A DNA stretch of 64,000 nucleotides from Chloroflexota bacterium (GTDB lineage: Bacteria > Chloroflexota > Dehalococcoidia > Lucifugimonadales > UBA3495): the NCBI GenBank assembly GCA_028873965.1, contig JAPPMU010000032.1:1-64000 (forward strand), read 5' to 3'. The notes beneath the pieces are model-generated. The model ran no database searches. It was not told the origin of the DNA and was given only the letters and a program-made list of their open reading frames with translations. This document shows positions 43,668-53,211 of the stretch, one piece after another. Position numbers and translations under genes: made by a program. How positions within the stretch are numbered: position 1 is the first letter of the stretch; every line of letters begins with the position of its first letter.

Positions 43668-44177
43668 TCAGGCACGGTTGGTCGTAACGTCCACTGCGCC
43701 CGCCTCGTTCAGGATTTCGGTGACCTGCGGCGCCTGTGCCGCGCCGGCGTTCACCAAGACGCCAATCAGTCCAGTGGCGATACGGTCATCGGTGTGTGGG
43801 GACGTGAGTCTCGCCCGCATCGACACGGCGATTCCAATCACGGCGAACAGGATCGCACCCAGCATCGCCCCGGCGTAGCAGATCACCGACAACGGCGGCA
43901 GCGCCAGGATTGGCTTCGGCCCGATGGTCATGGGTACGGCCAGCGGGGTCATGCCGGCGACTATCAGGGCCAGAACAAGGCCAAGGATTCCGCCGACAAT
44001 CGGCCACACAAACAGGGCATGCCTCTCCATCGGTTCGCCAAAAGCCCCTTCGGGATAGGGAATGTCGGTGAGGAAGTGGTAGTCCGACTCGGCGATACCC
44101 GATGCCTTCAGCGCGTCCCCCGCGTCGGCGGCCGCTGAGGCGTCGTCGAACAGACCCAGTATTCCTTGCGTTGCCAT
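43668..44177 (-). CDS. actD: ActD-like membrane subunit (copy 2), alternative complex III
   Basis: A 169-residue DUF3341-type protein: the N-terminal cytosolic domain (GLFDDASAAADAGDALKASGIAESDYHFLTD as a region, about 6-38, ending PYPEGAFGE) is followed by two membrane helices (about 55-78 and 95-117). It is paralogous over its length to the product of 44198-44758 and lies 20 bp downstream of it. ActD is a membrane accessory subunit thought to take part in quinol-linked function. Confidence 0.85.
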   Translation of the reverse strand: MATQGILGLFDDASAAADAGDALKASGIAESDYHFLTDIPYPEGAFGEPMERHALFVWPIVGGILGLVLALIVAGMTPLAVPMTIGPKPILALPPLSVICYAGAMLGAILFAVIGIAVSMRARLTSPHTDDRIATGLIGVLVNAGAAQAPQVTEILNEAGAVDVTTNRA

Positions 44178-44197
44178 GGTGATGGTTCCGGTCCTTG

Positions 44198-44758
44198 CTA
44201 CTGGTCCGTCTTGACGTCTACGGCGCCGGCGGCGTTCATTATCTGCACCACCTCTCGGCTCTGCTCCGGTTCTGCCTTGACGCGGAGACCGAGGAACCCC
44301 TGGGTGATGCGGTTGTCGTAGAGGCCCAGGTCAAACTTGGGCAGGCGCGACTCGAAGATGATGCCGATCACGGTGAACAGGATCGCGCCCAGCATGGTCC
44401 CCTCGTAGCAGACGATGGCCATGGGCGGCAGGGACAGCACGGGCTTCCCGCCGGTAACCAGAGGGTACGCCACCTGCGTCATCGCAGTGATCATGATGCC
44501 GGAGGAGAGCCCCAGCAGCGCTCCGATGAACGGGTACAGGTAAATGCGGTGCGGCTCGTCGCGCTCTCCCAGCGACCCTATGGGATAGGGCGCATCGGTC
44601 AGGAAGTCGTAGTCGGTGTCGGGGATGCCAGCGGACTTGAGATCGTCGCCGGCGGTGGCTGCGGACTCAGCGTCCGAGAACACCCCCAGTATGGCCTGCT
44701 TGCTACTGGGCGGAGACATCGAGTTTCGCAACTGCTGCAAAAATCCTGGCATGGCCAT
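44198..44758 (-). CDS. actD: ActD-like membrane subunit (copy 1), alternative complex III
   Basis: A 186-residue DUF3341-type protein with the same layout as copy 2: GVFSDAESAATAGDDLKSAGIPDTDYDFL region (about 24-52), PYPIGSLGE, then two membrane helices with GGKPVLSLPP between them. An N-terminal extension of about 20 residues (FLQQLRNSMSPPSS) is absent from copy 2. ATG 44758 and ATG 44752 are both possible starts. It lies 10 bp after actC. Confidence 0.85.
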   Translation of the reverse strand: MAMPGFLQQLRNSMSPPSSKQAILGVFSDAESAATAGDDLKSAGIPDTDYDFLTDAPYPIGSLGERDEPHRIYLYPFIGALLGLSSGIMITAMTQVAYPLVTGGKPVLSLPPMAIVCYEGTMLGAILFTVIGIIFESRLPKFDLGLYDNRITQGFLGLRVKAEPEQSREVVQIMNAAGAVDVKTDQ

Positions 44759-44768
44759 GGCTATTAAC

Positions 44769-46157
44769 CTAGTCCTCTCGGAACGTCGCCGGCACGGTGC
44801 GGCGGCCAATCTGCATTTCGGTCTTCAGAATGTCGCCTTCCTTGATGTCGTACAGCGGCACCAGCGGGAACACCCGGCTGAATAGCAGCATAAGCATCGA
44901 CACGAAGGCGAAGGTGGCTCCCACGATGAGGGCTTCCGGCCACTGGGGCAGGTAGTCGTTCCACGTGAAGGTCTGGAACTGCTTGTTGGCCTGGCCGGGC
45001 ACGAACAGCAGGTAGCGTTCCAGCCACATGCCCACGTTGACGGAGATACACGCGGCGGACATGATCCACAGGTTGCGCCGCCACGCCTTGGGCAGCCACA
45101 GGATGACCGGCAGGAAGTAGGTGATGCCGACGAATATTATCATCCAGACGTTGTAGGCCACGCCGTGGTCGCCGGGCAGGAATTGCAAAGCGCGCACCGC
45201 CAACTCGTCGCCTTCCAGGCCGTAGATGCCGAAGATGATCTCCATGACCAGGAAGTAGAACCATCCGGTGGCGACGACGATCAGCAGGCGGCCCAGCGCG
45301 TCGATGTGCTCGTGGCGGATGTAGTCCTGCCAGCCGTAGGCCCAGCGCAGCAGGATCATGGCGAACACCACCGCGGACACGCCGGAGTGGACCGCGCCGA
45401 CCACGAAGTAGGGCGCGAACACCGTGCTGTGCCACGACTTGATGGCCACGGCCATGCCGAAGTCCCAGGACACGATGGAGTGCACGGACACGAACACCGG
45501 CAGGATCAGCGCCGACAACAGCACGCCGGCGATGATCTGCAACTTCCACTGGCGGGGGTTGCCCTCCCAGCCCATGGCCAGCAGCGTGTACACGATCTTG
45601 GGCCAGCCAGTGGTGCGATCCCGCAGCACCGCGAAGTCCGGCACCAGGGCGATGATCACGAACAGCGTCGAAGAGGTAAGGTAGGTCAGGATGGCGGAGG
45701 GGTCCCACACCAGCGGGGTCCGAATGTTGGGCCAGACGCCACGGGCGAAGTCGTAAGGGAACGCCCAGTAAAGGATGCGCCACGGCCGCCCGGTGTGGAT
45801 GATCGGCATGATCATGGCCGTCATCAGCGAGAAGATGGTCAGCACCTCGGCCGCGCGGGTCGCCGGGCGACGCCATTCGGCCTTGGCCAAGCGCAGGATG
45901 GCGGAGAGCATCACGCCGGCATGGCTGATGCCGATCCAGAACACGAAGTTGGTGATGAAGAATCCCCAGACCACCTTGTAGTTCAAGCCGGTGATGCCGA
46001 GACCCCGGTCGACCATGATGCCGATGGTCACGGCGGCCGCCAGCACGACCATACCGAGCAGCGACACCACCGGCCAGAACCAGCGTGGCGTCTCCAGTAT
46101 GGACCGCAGCAGGTCCCGGTTGACTTGCGCTGCGGGTAGGACTTTGCCTTCCTGCAT
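44769..46157 (-). CDS. actC: ActC, NrfD-like integral membrane subunit
   Basis: A 462-residue protein of about ten membrane helices. The segment FVFWIGISHAGVMLSAILRL followed by WRRPATRAAEVLTIF, and later IIHTGRPWRILYW, is characteristic of ActC/PsrC-type quinone-interacting subunits. It accepts electrons from quinol and works with the Fe-S/molybdopterin-like module. It starts at ATG 46157. It is preceded by a dispersed repeat and a second NrfD-like gene. Confidence 0.92.
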   Translation of the reverse strand: MQEGKVLPAAQVNRDLLRSILETPRWFWPVVSLLGMVVLAAAVTIGIMVDRGLGITGLNYKVVWGFFITNFVFWIGISHAGVMLSAILRLAKAEWRRPATRAAEVLTIFSLMTAMIMPIIHTGRPWRILYWAFPYDFARGVWPNIRTPLVWDPSAILTYLTSSTLFVIIALVPDFAVLRDRTTGWPKIVYTLLAMGWEGNPRQWKLQIIAGVLLSALILPVFVSVHSIVSWDFGMAVAIKSWHSTVFAPYFVVGAVHSGVSAVVFAMILLRWAYGWQDYIRHEHIDALGRLLIVVATGWFYFLVMEIIFGIYGLEGDELAVRALQFLPGDHGVAYNVWMIIFVGITYFLPVILWLPKAWRRNLWIMSAACISVNVGMWLERYLLFVPGQANKQFQTFTWNDYLPQWPEALIVGATFAFVSMLMLLFSRVFPLVPLYDIKEGDILKTEMQIGRRTVPATFRED

Positions 46158-46215
46158 TTTGACTTACTCTTACCTGTGGTGGCTCGGTGGGTGTTCTTCG
46201 TTTCCGTGGTCAGTT

Positions 46216-46244
46216 GTCATTGCGAGCGTAGCGCGGCAATCTGG
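46216..46244. repeat. Dispersed GTCATTGCGAGCG...GCGGCAATCTGG repeat
   Basis: The two halves ATTGC and GCAAT are inverted around GAGCGTAGCGCG. It lies in the gap between the two NrfD-like genes and resembles widely found intergenic repeats of this sequence type. Confidence 0.5.
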
Positions 46245-46261
46245 TTCCCGGTTGCGCTTTT

Positions 46262-47776
46262 CTATTCCGGCTTGGCCAGAACGAGGTAGCGGCCGCGGAT
46301 CAACGTGTCGACCCGCTGGTACATTGATCCTTCCTTCATCTCCCACATGGACAGCGGCGGGAGGATCATGAGGCCAACGCGGAGCAGGAAGAGCACGATG
46401 CCCACGCCGCCGAGGATCATGAAGATGTCCCACAGGTCAGGGAAGGTCGCGCCGGGCGGAGGCAACAGCAACGCCGGGAATGAGAAGGCGTCTGAAGGCA
46501 GGTAATACAGCCCGTGCAGGTCAGCCGGCGCCGCCGCGAAGGCCGCGGAGAATATGCGGATGTGGAAGAGCAGCAGGCCGATCAGGATGAAGACGGCCGC
46601 CAGCGGGGCGCCCCAGCCTTCACGGCGGGCATGGTTGGACACCAGGATCGGGAACGGGATGAAGAAGGTGAAGAACAGCTGCGCCCAGAAGATGCCGATG
46701 TACGACTTGAACATCAGGTAGTTCAGGATCGCCTGCTCGACCTCCAGCCGGCCGTACCAGTAGGTGATGAAGAACGCGAACAGGTGGTAGGTGTGCAGCA
46801 GCGTCAGGCCCAGCAGCACCTTGCTGGCCGCCCAGAATGGGGCCTGACCGATGTAATCGCGATAGCCGCCCCAGCGACGCAGGGCGTAGGCCGTCAGCAG
46901 GATCGCTGCCAGGCCGCCCTGGAAGCTGATCACCGTGTAGAACGGCGGCAGGATCGAGTCCTTCCAGCCCGGTATCATCGCCATGGCGAAGTCGCTGACG
47001 ATCAGGAACTGGACGAACACCACCAGCATGAAGTAAAGGCCGCCCAAGATGGCCAAGCCACCCTTCTGGATCTGCCACTGCCGCTTGGTGCCGTACCAGC
47101 CGCCGGCCAGCCTGGCGTACAGGGAGGCGCGGAATCCGGTAACCATCGAGCGGCTCTGCGCCATGTCCGGCATGGCCGAGAGCCACAGAATGGACAATGA
47201 GCAGAACACCAGCCCGATCATCGAGGCCATGAGCCACCCCGACGGGTTGCTCAGTTCCTGGAACCAGATGGACCGGCGCACCATCTCCTCGCCGCTTTCC
47301 GTCATCACCCCGATTTCGGGTAACGCGATCAGCGCCGGGATGAACAGCAGGATGTTGACGATGCTCACCACCGAGAACACCTCGGCGATGCGCGTCAGCG
47401 GCCGCCGCCAGTGGCTCTTGGTGAACCGGAAGGCGCACGCGGCCAGGGGAGCGGAAGCGGACAGCGTGAAAACGAACGCGAACGCCGCGACGTAAAATCC
47501 CCAATCGCGGTGGTCGGAGAACCCCACCGTAATCAGCTTGAGCACAAAGCCCACGATGCCCAGGATCGTCAGCAACCCGCCGACGATAAACACCCATCGC
47601 AGCAGGCTCGAACCTGCTTGCTGCCGCTGGACAACACCGGACACCAGCCCCGACCGTTCGGGGATCACCCACATTTCCGGCCCGAAATGGCCGTGTTCGT
47701 GGGAATCGTGCCCCGCGGAATCAGCGCTGTGGGCGTCGTGTCCCGGTTCGGGATGGGCCTGTGCTTCGCTAGCCAT
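46262..47776 (-). CDS. actF: NrfD-like integral membrane subunit (ActF-like)
   Basis: A 504-residue protein with a His/Asp-rich N-terminal extension (about 1-35, with repeated DSAGHDSHEHGH-type residues) and about ten membrane helices. It is homologous to ActC but lacks the ISHAGV quinone-pocket segment; in its place is FTLSASAPLAACAFRF. That fits the ActF role, although here it precedes actC. ATG 47776 shares a base with the stop of the Fe-S gene. The His-rich end may bind metal. Confidence 0.78.
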   Translation of the reverse strand: MASEAQAHPEPGHDAHSADSAGHDSHEHGHFGPEMWVIPERSGLVSGVVQRQQAGSSLLRWVFIVGGLLTILGIVGFVLKLITVGFSDHRDWGFYVAAFAFVFTLSASAPLAACAFRFTKSHWRRPLTRIAEVFSVVSIVNILLFIPALIALPEIGVMTESGEEMVRRSIWFQELSNPSGWLMASMIGLVFCSLSILWLSAMPDMAQSRSMVTGFRASLYARLAGGWYGTKRQWQIQKGGLAILGGLYFMLVVFVQFLIVSDFAMAMIPGWKDSILPPFYTVISFQGGLAAILLTAYALRRWGGYRDYIGQAPFWAASKVLLGLTLLHTYHLFAFFITYWYGRLEVEQAILNYLMFKSYIGIFWAQLFFTFFIPFPILVSNHARREGWGAPLAAVFILIGLLLFHIRIFSAAFAAAPADLHGLYYLPSDAFSFPALLLPPPGATFPDLWDIFMILGGVGIVLFLLRVGLMILPPLSMWEMKEGSMYQRVDTLIRGRYLVLAKPE

Positions 47777-48558
47777 CAGTGTCCGCCCTTAAGGGGGTAC
47801 TGGTCGATTTTCTTCAGGTAGATGACGCTGGGGCGAGTGTTCATCTCTTCCAGCAGCCGGTAGCCCCGGGTCGCGCGGTCGTGCTCGCCGTGGCCCGGGT
47901 GTGCGTTCACGTCGTCGAAGTACGGCTTGATGGCGGTGTCCTGGTCCTCCAGGTCGCCGAACATCAGGGCGTTGGTGGGGCAGGCTTGCACGCACGCCGG
48001 GTCGTAGTTGCCTCCGGTGATGCGTTCGTCGTTCAATCGCTGTCCGCCCCGGGCTTCAACCTCGATCTCGCCCCGGCGCAGCCGCTGCACGCAGAAGGTG
48101 CACTTCTCGGTGATACCGCGCGTCCGCACCGTAACGTCCGGATTGAGCTGGTTTTCCATCCTGGCCGGCCAGTTGGGATGCCAGTAGTTGAACATCCGCA
48201 CCTGGTACGGGCAGTTGTTGATGCAATACCGGGTCCCGACGCAGCGGTTGTACACCTGCACGTTCAGGCCCTCTTCATTGTGGTAAGTGGCATACACCGG
48301 ACAGACCGGCTCGCACGGGGCGTTCTCGCAGTGCTGACACAGCACCGGCATGAACCGCGCCTTGATATTCGGGTACTCGCCTTCCCAGTAGCGCTCGATG
48401 CGGATCCACTCGTAGGCGCGCCGCTGCAGGAAATAGTCCTTGGTGTTGACAGGGATGTTGTTCTCGGCCTGGCAAGCCACGACACAGGCCTGGCAGCCCG
48501 TGCACTTGTCCAGGTCAACGACCATTCCCCATTTGTGCGGATATTCGGCGTTTGGCAT
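47776..48558 (-). CDS. actB2: ActB2, four-cluster iron-sulfur subunit
   Basis: A 260-residue ferredoxin-like protein related to PsrB/DmsB. Cysteine groups CTGCQACVVAC, CQHCENAPCEPVCP, RYCINNCPYQ and CTFC...CVQACP provide ligands for up to four Fe-S clusters. There is no signal peptide, so export would be with the Tat-signal-bearing ActB1. In some organisms this domain is fused to the molybdopterin-like domain; here it is separate. Confidence 0.92.
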   Translation of the reverse strand: MPNAEYPHKWGMVVDLDKCTGCQACVVACQAENNIPVNTKDYFLQRRAYEWIRIERYWEGEYPNIKARFMPVLCQHCENAPCEPVCPVYATYHNEEGLNVQVYNRCVGTRYCINNCPYQVRMFNYWHPNWPARMENQLNPDVTVRTRGITEKCTFCVQRLRRGEIEVEARGGQRLNDERITGGNYDPACVQACPTNALMFGDLEDQDTAIKPYFDDVNAHPGHGEHDRATRGYRLLEEMNTRPSVIYLKKIDQYPLKGGH

Positions 48559-48598
48559 TTCTCAGTTGTCCCAGGTCACGACGAGCTTGTCGGCGGGC

Positions 48599-50845
48599 CT
48601 AGTGACCTCCCTCCGCGCTGACGCTCTTGTAAACCTGCTCGGCCGGATGTTCGCCAACCTCGCGGCTGGTGTAGTCGCCCTCCAGCTTGGAGACCGCCAT
48701 GCTGTCGCCCGTGGGCGTTATGGAGCAGAGGTTGGAACTCCAAGCCAGTCCGCCGGAGCCGTCCACTGCGACGGGCTCCAGTATGGATACCACGTTGCCA
48801 CTTTCCCGCGCGTCCCGATCCGTGGCGTAACCGGACCCGAGGGTTCGACCGCCGCCCATGGGCACGGACGCTACTCCCGGAGGGGTGCCGGGATTCAGGT
48901 ACACCAGCGCCTGGATGCTGCCGGCGCCAGTGGTGACGTTGACCACGTCGCCCTCGCGCAGGCCCATTTCGCGACCCTGCGTTTCGTTGATGTCCACCCA
49001 GGTCTGCCAGGTGACCGTGGTCAGCGGGTCCGGCGTGCTCTGCGCCCACGGCAGGTGAGCATTGCGGCCATCCCGCAGCGTGTGGTGCTCGTAGGGCTGC
49101 AACTGGAAGTTTCCGCTACCCACCAAGTTGGCCGGGGAGGCGTTGCGCGCGATCCTGGCTAGCGTGCCGTCCGGCGGGGTCGCCGCTCGGCCGGTGGCGT
49201 TCTCGTCCCACCATCCACCGTACATCAGCGTATCGGTGAGGTCCGCTCCCAACGTTTCTTCGACGTTGGCGCGAATCATGGCTTCGTAGCTCTCGGCCGG
49301 CATACCGTCGCCGCGGCCCAGCGTCGCCGCCGCGTTCAGCAGGACGTCGGGGAAGCTGCGCGGGTCCACGTCGGGTAGGGGGTTCACCACGGGCTGCTGC
49401 ACGGCGTACACGTGGTACCCCGGCATCGGGTCGGGCAGGTCGTCGCCCCAGTCTTCCAAGGCGGCCCGGTCCGGTATCAGCAGGTCGGCCATCGCCGACG
49501 TTTCGTCCAGGAACTGGCTGGCGCTGATGACCACCACTCCCTCGTTGCCCAGCGCTCCCTCCAGGCCGATGCTGGGCGGCAGCCCATGGACGGGGTTTGC
49601 GTTGTGGATGATGACCAAGGGAGCAGCGCCGCTGCCGATGTCGCCGGCGATCCGTTGCCAGTCGGCCAGGGACGCCACCGGAGCCGGCGTCGGGCTGTCG
49701 GAAATGGGGCTCCCGGGATCGGGCAGCAGGCCACCCTCGTGTCCCACGTTGCCCAGTATGTAGTTCAGGATCAGGACTGCCGAGGCGTTGAACTGCCCGT
49801 TGCTGTACGCGCCGGCCTCGCCGCCGCCGCCGATGGCCAGTCCGCCGTGAGCCATGTAGTCGTGTGCCAGTTCCTCAAAGAACTCGCGCGGGGTCTTCCC
49901 GTCCAGGACTTCGCCCGGAATGCCCAGCACGTCCACCAAGGCGTCGGGGATGAATTCGCGCAACGGGCCCGGTCCGGCCTCGCCCGTGATCTGCTGCACG
50001 TACTGTGACTCGGGGTGAGTTGAGGCGACGGCCCATCCCATAGCCATGGCGGCGTAGCCTTCGGAGCCGGGATTGATTGGTATCCACTTGTCAGCGTTGG
50101 CCGCAGTCATGGAATACCGCGAGCCGAAATGATAATGCCTCCCCCGATGCGCTTTCGACCGGAATTTTCCGTAAGCCACCGAATAGGCGGTGGGGCTGCC
50201 CCAAGTGGACAGGAAGTCCGAGCCGAAGCTGGACAGGGTTTCGGCGTTGGCGATGTCGTGGAAGGGCAGGCTGTCGGTGCCCATCACGTCCTTGACCGCC
50301 GCCCGGTAGGCCGAGTCGTCCGCCGCGCCGCCGAAGGCCACGTGCCGGCCGCCGAATGCCTGGGCGAAAGCGCCGCAGATCTTGGCGAAGCTGCACTTGC
50401 GATCCTCGGTGATCAGCAGCATGCCCTGGCCGCGGTCGTCCACCGCCGCGTTGAAGCGATTCAGCGCCTCTTCCCAGCTGATGGGGCGGTAGCGCCCGGA
50501 ACCCCGGGGCCCGTTGCGCAGCATCGGCCCGTCAATCCGGTCGGGGTGGTACAAAGATTGCAGCATCGTATCGGCGGTGGCCGATTGCTTGCCCTGATTG
50601 GTTGGGAAGCGTGGGTTGCCGCGCACCTTCTTGGCGCGCCCTTCCATCACCCGCACCAGTACGCCCTCGCCGCCGGGAACGGATGCGTCGTAGGTGGCAT
50701 ACCAGTTGTCCCGGCCCTTGACCAGGTCCTCGGGGATCAACGCCGGGCTCTGCACCCGCAGTTCATCGTCGAACAGGTCGCAGGCGATCGCTCCGGTTGC
50801 AGCGATGCCGGCCCAGGCGAGGAAGTTGCGGCGCGTCAGTTTCAT
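48599..50845 (-). CDS. actB1: ActB1, molybdopterin-oxidoreductase-like subunit
   Basis: A 748-residue protein with a Tat motif (TRRNFLAWAG) and a lipobox-like AIAC (Cys22). Domain structure follows molybdopterin oxidoreductases (YHPDRIDGPMLRNGPRG, RYRPISWEEAL, a C-terminal cofactor-domain barrel with VNVTTGAGSIQALVYL). No N-terminal Fe-S cysteine cluster is seen. ActB proteins described in this complex carry no molybdopterin, and this one is assumed to be similar. It is placed outside the membrane together with ActA. Confidence 0.9.
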   Translation of the reverse strand: MKLTRRNFLAWAGIAATGAIACDLFDDELRVQSPALIPEDLVKGRDNWYATYDASVPGGEGVLVRVMEGRAKKVRGNPRFPTNQGKQSATADTMLQSLYHPDRIDGPMLRNGPRGSGRYRPISWEEALNRFNAAVDDRGQGMLLITEDRKCSFAKICGAFAQAFGGRHVAFGGAADDSAYRAAVKDVMGTDSLPFHDIANAETLSSFGSDFLSTWGSPTAYSVAYGKFRSKAHRGRHYHFGSRYSMTAANADKWIPINPGSEGYAAMAMGWAVASTHPESQYVQQITGEAGPGPLREFIPDALVDVLGIPGEVLDGKTPREFFEELAHDYMAHGGLAIGGGGEAGAYSNGQFNASAVLILNYILGNVGHEGGLLPDPGSPISDSPTPAPVASLADWQRIAGDIGSGAAPLVIIHNANPVHGLPPSIGLEGALGNEGVVVISASQFLDETSAMADLLIPDRAALEDWGDDLPDPMPGYHVYAVQQPVVNPLPDVDPRSFPDVLLNAAATLGRGDGMPAESYEAMIRANVEETLGADLTDTLMYGGWWDENATGRAATPPDGTLARIARNASPANLVGSGNFQLQPYEHHTLRDGRNAHLPWAQSTPDPLTTVTWQTWVDINETQGREMGLREGDVVNVTTGAGSIQALVYLNPGTPPGVASVPMGGGRTLGSGYATDRDARESGNVVSILEPVAVDGSGGLAWSSNLCSITPTGDSMAVSKLEGDYTSREVGEHPAEQVYKSVSAEGGH

Positions 50846-50889
50846 TGGTCTAAGAGTCCGGTTCCGGAGTGCGGCCTACTTGTGGCAGC

Positions 50890-51612
50890 CTACTTATGGC
50901 AAATTGTACAGTCGGTGCTGACGTCGTTTTCCCGGTGGCAGTCCAGGCAGGTGCCCATCTTCAGCGACTGTCCATCCTGCGGCTGCACCTCTTCCATGTG
51001 GGCCACGTCTCCGTGGCACACCGAGCAGGCTTCGGGCACCGTCACCGGCAGGTTCATCGGCTTTTCGTCTCCCACCGGCAGCGTGACCGTACGCGCTTCG
51101 CCCTGGGTCAGGAACCGGATGTGGGCCTCGTGCACGAACCGGACGTGGTCCGGCAGACGGTGAACCCGCTCCCAGTCGATGGGCCGTTCTTCGGCGTGTT
51201 TGTCCAGCACCCGCTGAATATTGATCAACTGATCGGGTTTAAGTTCCTCAATCGACTGTCGTGCCGACTCAGTCACGTTGCTGCCGTTGATCTGCTTGTG
51301 ACAGATCACGCAGACCTCTACCGCCGGCACCGTGGCCGCCGCCCCAGAGGTTACGTTGCGGTGGCAGAACTCGCACTGGATGGCATGGCCGCCGTCTTCA
51401 ACAGATCCGGCGTGAACGTCATGCGGGAAAGGGATGGGTTGGGCCGGCGCGTCGCCCCAGCCGAAGGGCGGGTTGGAGAACCAGGAAATGAACAGCACGA
51501 CCAAGATGAACGCGACGATGGCCGTTACGACGAGGCCAGCGATCGCCATCGGGATAAGCAGTCGGGGGGGTGGGAGGGGCGGCATGGAAATCGTCAGGTC
51601 TGTGGGCGGCAC
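50890..51612 (-). CDS. actA: ActA, membrane-anchored pentahaem cytochrome c
   Basis: A 240-residue protein. One N-terminal membrane helix (about 22-46) and five CXXCH haem sites: CEFCH, CVICH, CSVCH, CLDCH and CTICH. This is the expected haem count for ActA of alternative complex III. GTG 51612 and ATG 51585 are both possible starts; neither has a good ribosome-binding site. It heads the catalytic part of the operon, after a small membrane protein gene. Confidence 0.93.
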   Translation of the reverse strand: MPPTDLTISMPPLPPPRLLIPMAIAGLVVTAIVAFILVVLFISWFSNPPFGWGDAPAQPIPFPHDVHAGSVEDGGHAIQCEFCHRNVTSGAAATVPAVEVCVICHKQINGSNVTESARQSIEELKPDQLINIQRVLDKHAEERPIDWERVHRLPDHVRFVHEAHIRFLTQGEARTVTLPVGDEKPMNLPVTVPEACSVCHGDVAHMEEVQPQDGQSLKMGTCLDCHRENDVSTDCTICHK

Positions 51613-51659
51613 GGCCGGTCGCGTCAGGCAGCGGGCTTAGCGGCGCGGCGCCCGGAGCA

Positions 51660-51962
51660 TTATACGAAGAGGCGTCCCCAAACGTTTTGCAGCGTAACTG
51701 GCGATTGCATGACGGTCAGAATCATCATGGCCACGGCTCCCGCCAGTGCGGCGACACCGATCACGGTGAGGGGTAATCTCAAACGCGAGAAGAACGCAGG
51801 GTAGGTGCCGGTCTGCACGCCCGACGGGATCAGCCCGTGAGCGATCAGCATGCTGAACGCAAAGACGATGATCAGGGGGAAATAAATCCAAAGATACGTC
51901 AACCAGAGGCTGACATCGGCCCAGAGAGCCGCGTTCATCGCGTTGGGGTCGGTTTGCGGCAT
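51660..51962 (-). CDS. Small two-span membrane protein at the head of the respiratory operon
   Basis: A 100-residue protein with two hydrophobic segments (about 19-42 and 64-86) and short polar ends. It is 47 bp upstream of actA on the same strand. No family is recognised. Position and topology suggest an accessory or assembly subunit of the complex. ATG 51962 has a weak ribosome-binding site. Confidence 0.6.
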   Translation of the reverse strand: MPQTDPNAMNAALWADVSLWLTYLWIYFPLIIVFAFSMLIAHGLIPSGVQTGTYPAFFSRLRLPLTVIGVAALAGAVAMMILTVMQSPVTLQNVWGRLFV

Positions 51963-52222
51963 GTGGCTGGTGAACCTGCGCTTGAACGTTTGATGCTGGG
52001 CTCTCTACCCGGTATCGACCACGCAAAGCGGCTAAAATTACGTAGGCCGTTTTTGGCTGGTGAAAATTATCACATTCAATTTGGCCTGTCAACAAGATTC
52101 GCGGACGCCTCAATGCCCTTTCACGGCACGCTGCCGCTGCACGGCCGAACGCGCCGGGCCCACCACCGGGTGGCAACCGGACTGTGCCAACCCAGGACTG
52201 GCGCGGGTTGATGGACCGTGCG

Positions 52223-52994
52223 CTACCGGCCTTCGCGCAGCCGATGCAGCTCCGCCTCCAACTCCTGCGCCCTGGCCTCGGCGGCTTCGGCCCTGGCGGT
52301 TTGCGCATTGGCCCGGGCGGTTTGCGCATCGGCCCGGGCGGCTTCGCCCTCGGCGCGGGCGGTTTCGCTTGGCAGCGTCGGGATGTGCTCCCCGGTGGCC
52401 GGGTCGTGCCATCCCAGGTAGCGGTTCCCTGCCCGCAGGTTCAGGTTCAGCGCTGCGCTATGCCCCTGGAACACCCCGGGCGCGATCTCCGGCGCAGGGA
52501 TCTCCTCGTACTTCCCATTCACCAGCCGGTAACCTCGCAGGATGAACGTAGAACCGCCCATCCCTATCGTACAGCCAGTACTCTCCCACGCCCATCCGTT
52601 CGTAGTAGGCCATCTTCCCCGCCAGGTCATCGCTGGCAGTGCGCCGCGACGCCACCTCCAGGATGAAGTCCGGCGGCTTGCCCTGCTCGGACACGATATA
52701 GCCGTTGCTGGCATCGTAGGCGGCCGGGTCAACGCCAAAGGCCACCAGCAGGTCGGGGTAGCGGCTTTCGCCGGCCACGTAGGCCGGGCCGGGGACGACG
52801 TAGTGCTCGGCGCTGACGATGGTGGTATCGGGGCCGCCCAGGCGTTGGGCGATATTGGCGATGGCGCCGTACTGGTGCAGGCTGTCGACGCTGGTCATGT
52901 CGTCAGGATGCTTCTCCGGTATGTCGGGAAGGCGGAAGAAGGGCTGGGCCGGGGCGACTGGGGCCGGCGTTTTGGCGGGTCGGGCGGTGGTCAT
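52223..52994 (-). pseudogene. Frameshifted Uma2 gene with coiled tail
   Basis: From ATG 52994 the frame reads a Uma2 core (YPDLLVAF, PPDFILEVAS, MGVGEYWLYDRDG). After the G-rich stretch at about 52555-52562 the protein-like reading jumps to another frame (GSTFILRGYRLVNGKYEEIPAP, then a coil of ARADAQTARA repeats, ending at 52223). The two halves join at a homopolymer-like GATGGGCGG. It may be a true frameshift or a sequencing error. A corrected product would be about 256 residues, parallel to 32888-33784. Confidence 0.7.
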
Positions 52995-53044
52995 GCTGAA
53001 CCTCGATGGGCAAGTCGGCAGTGGAGCCGGGCGCCGGTGAACGC

Positions 53045-53053
53045 ATGATAACA
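53045..53053 (-). promoter_or_regulatory. Extended -10 upstream of the frameshifted Uma2 gene
   Basis: TGTTATCAT on the minus strand, 51 bp before ATG 52994. Confidence 0.35.
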
Positions 53054-53116
53054 CTGCGGCCGTTGGCGCGCGGATCGCTTCGCCGGAGGCTGAGCAGCCG
53101 CGCAGCCGCGCTTTCG

Positions 53117-53145
53117 TTGACGCCCTAAATACCGCCCCATATAAT
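53117..53145 (+). promoter_or_regulatory. Strong promoter of the TPP decarboxylase genes
   Basis: TTGACG (53117-53122) and TATAAT (53140-53145) with 17-bp spacing, the best sigma70 match found in the window. The predicted start near 53152 leaves a 60-base leader. Confidence 0.65.
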
Positions 53146-53211
53146 GCCGGCTGGACTTAAAAGTACCGTCAGCGTGCCACTCCCGGCGCATCGCTCTAAG
53201 GAGACTCCCGA

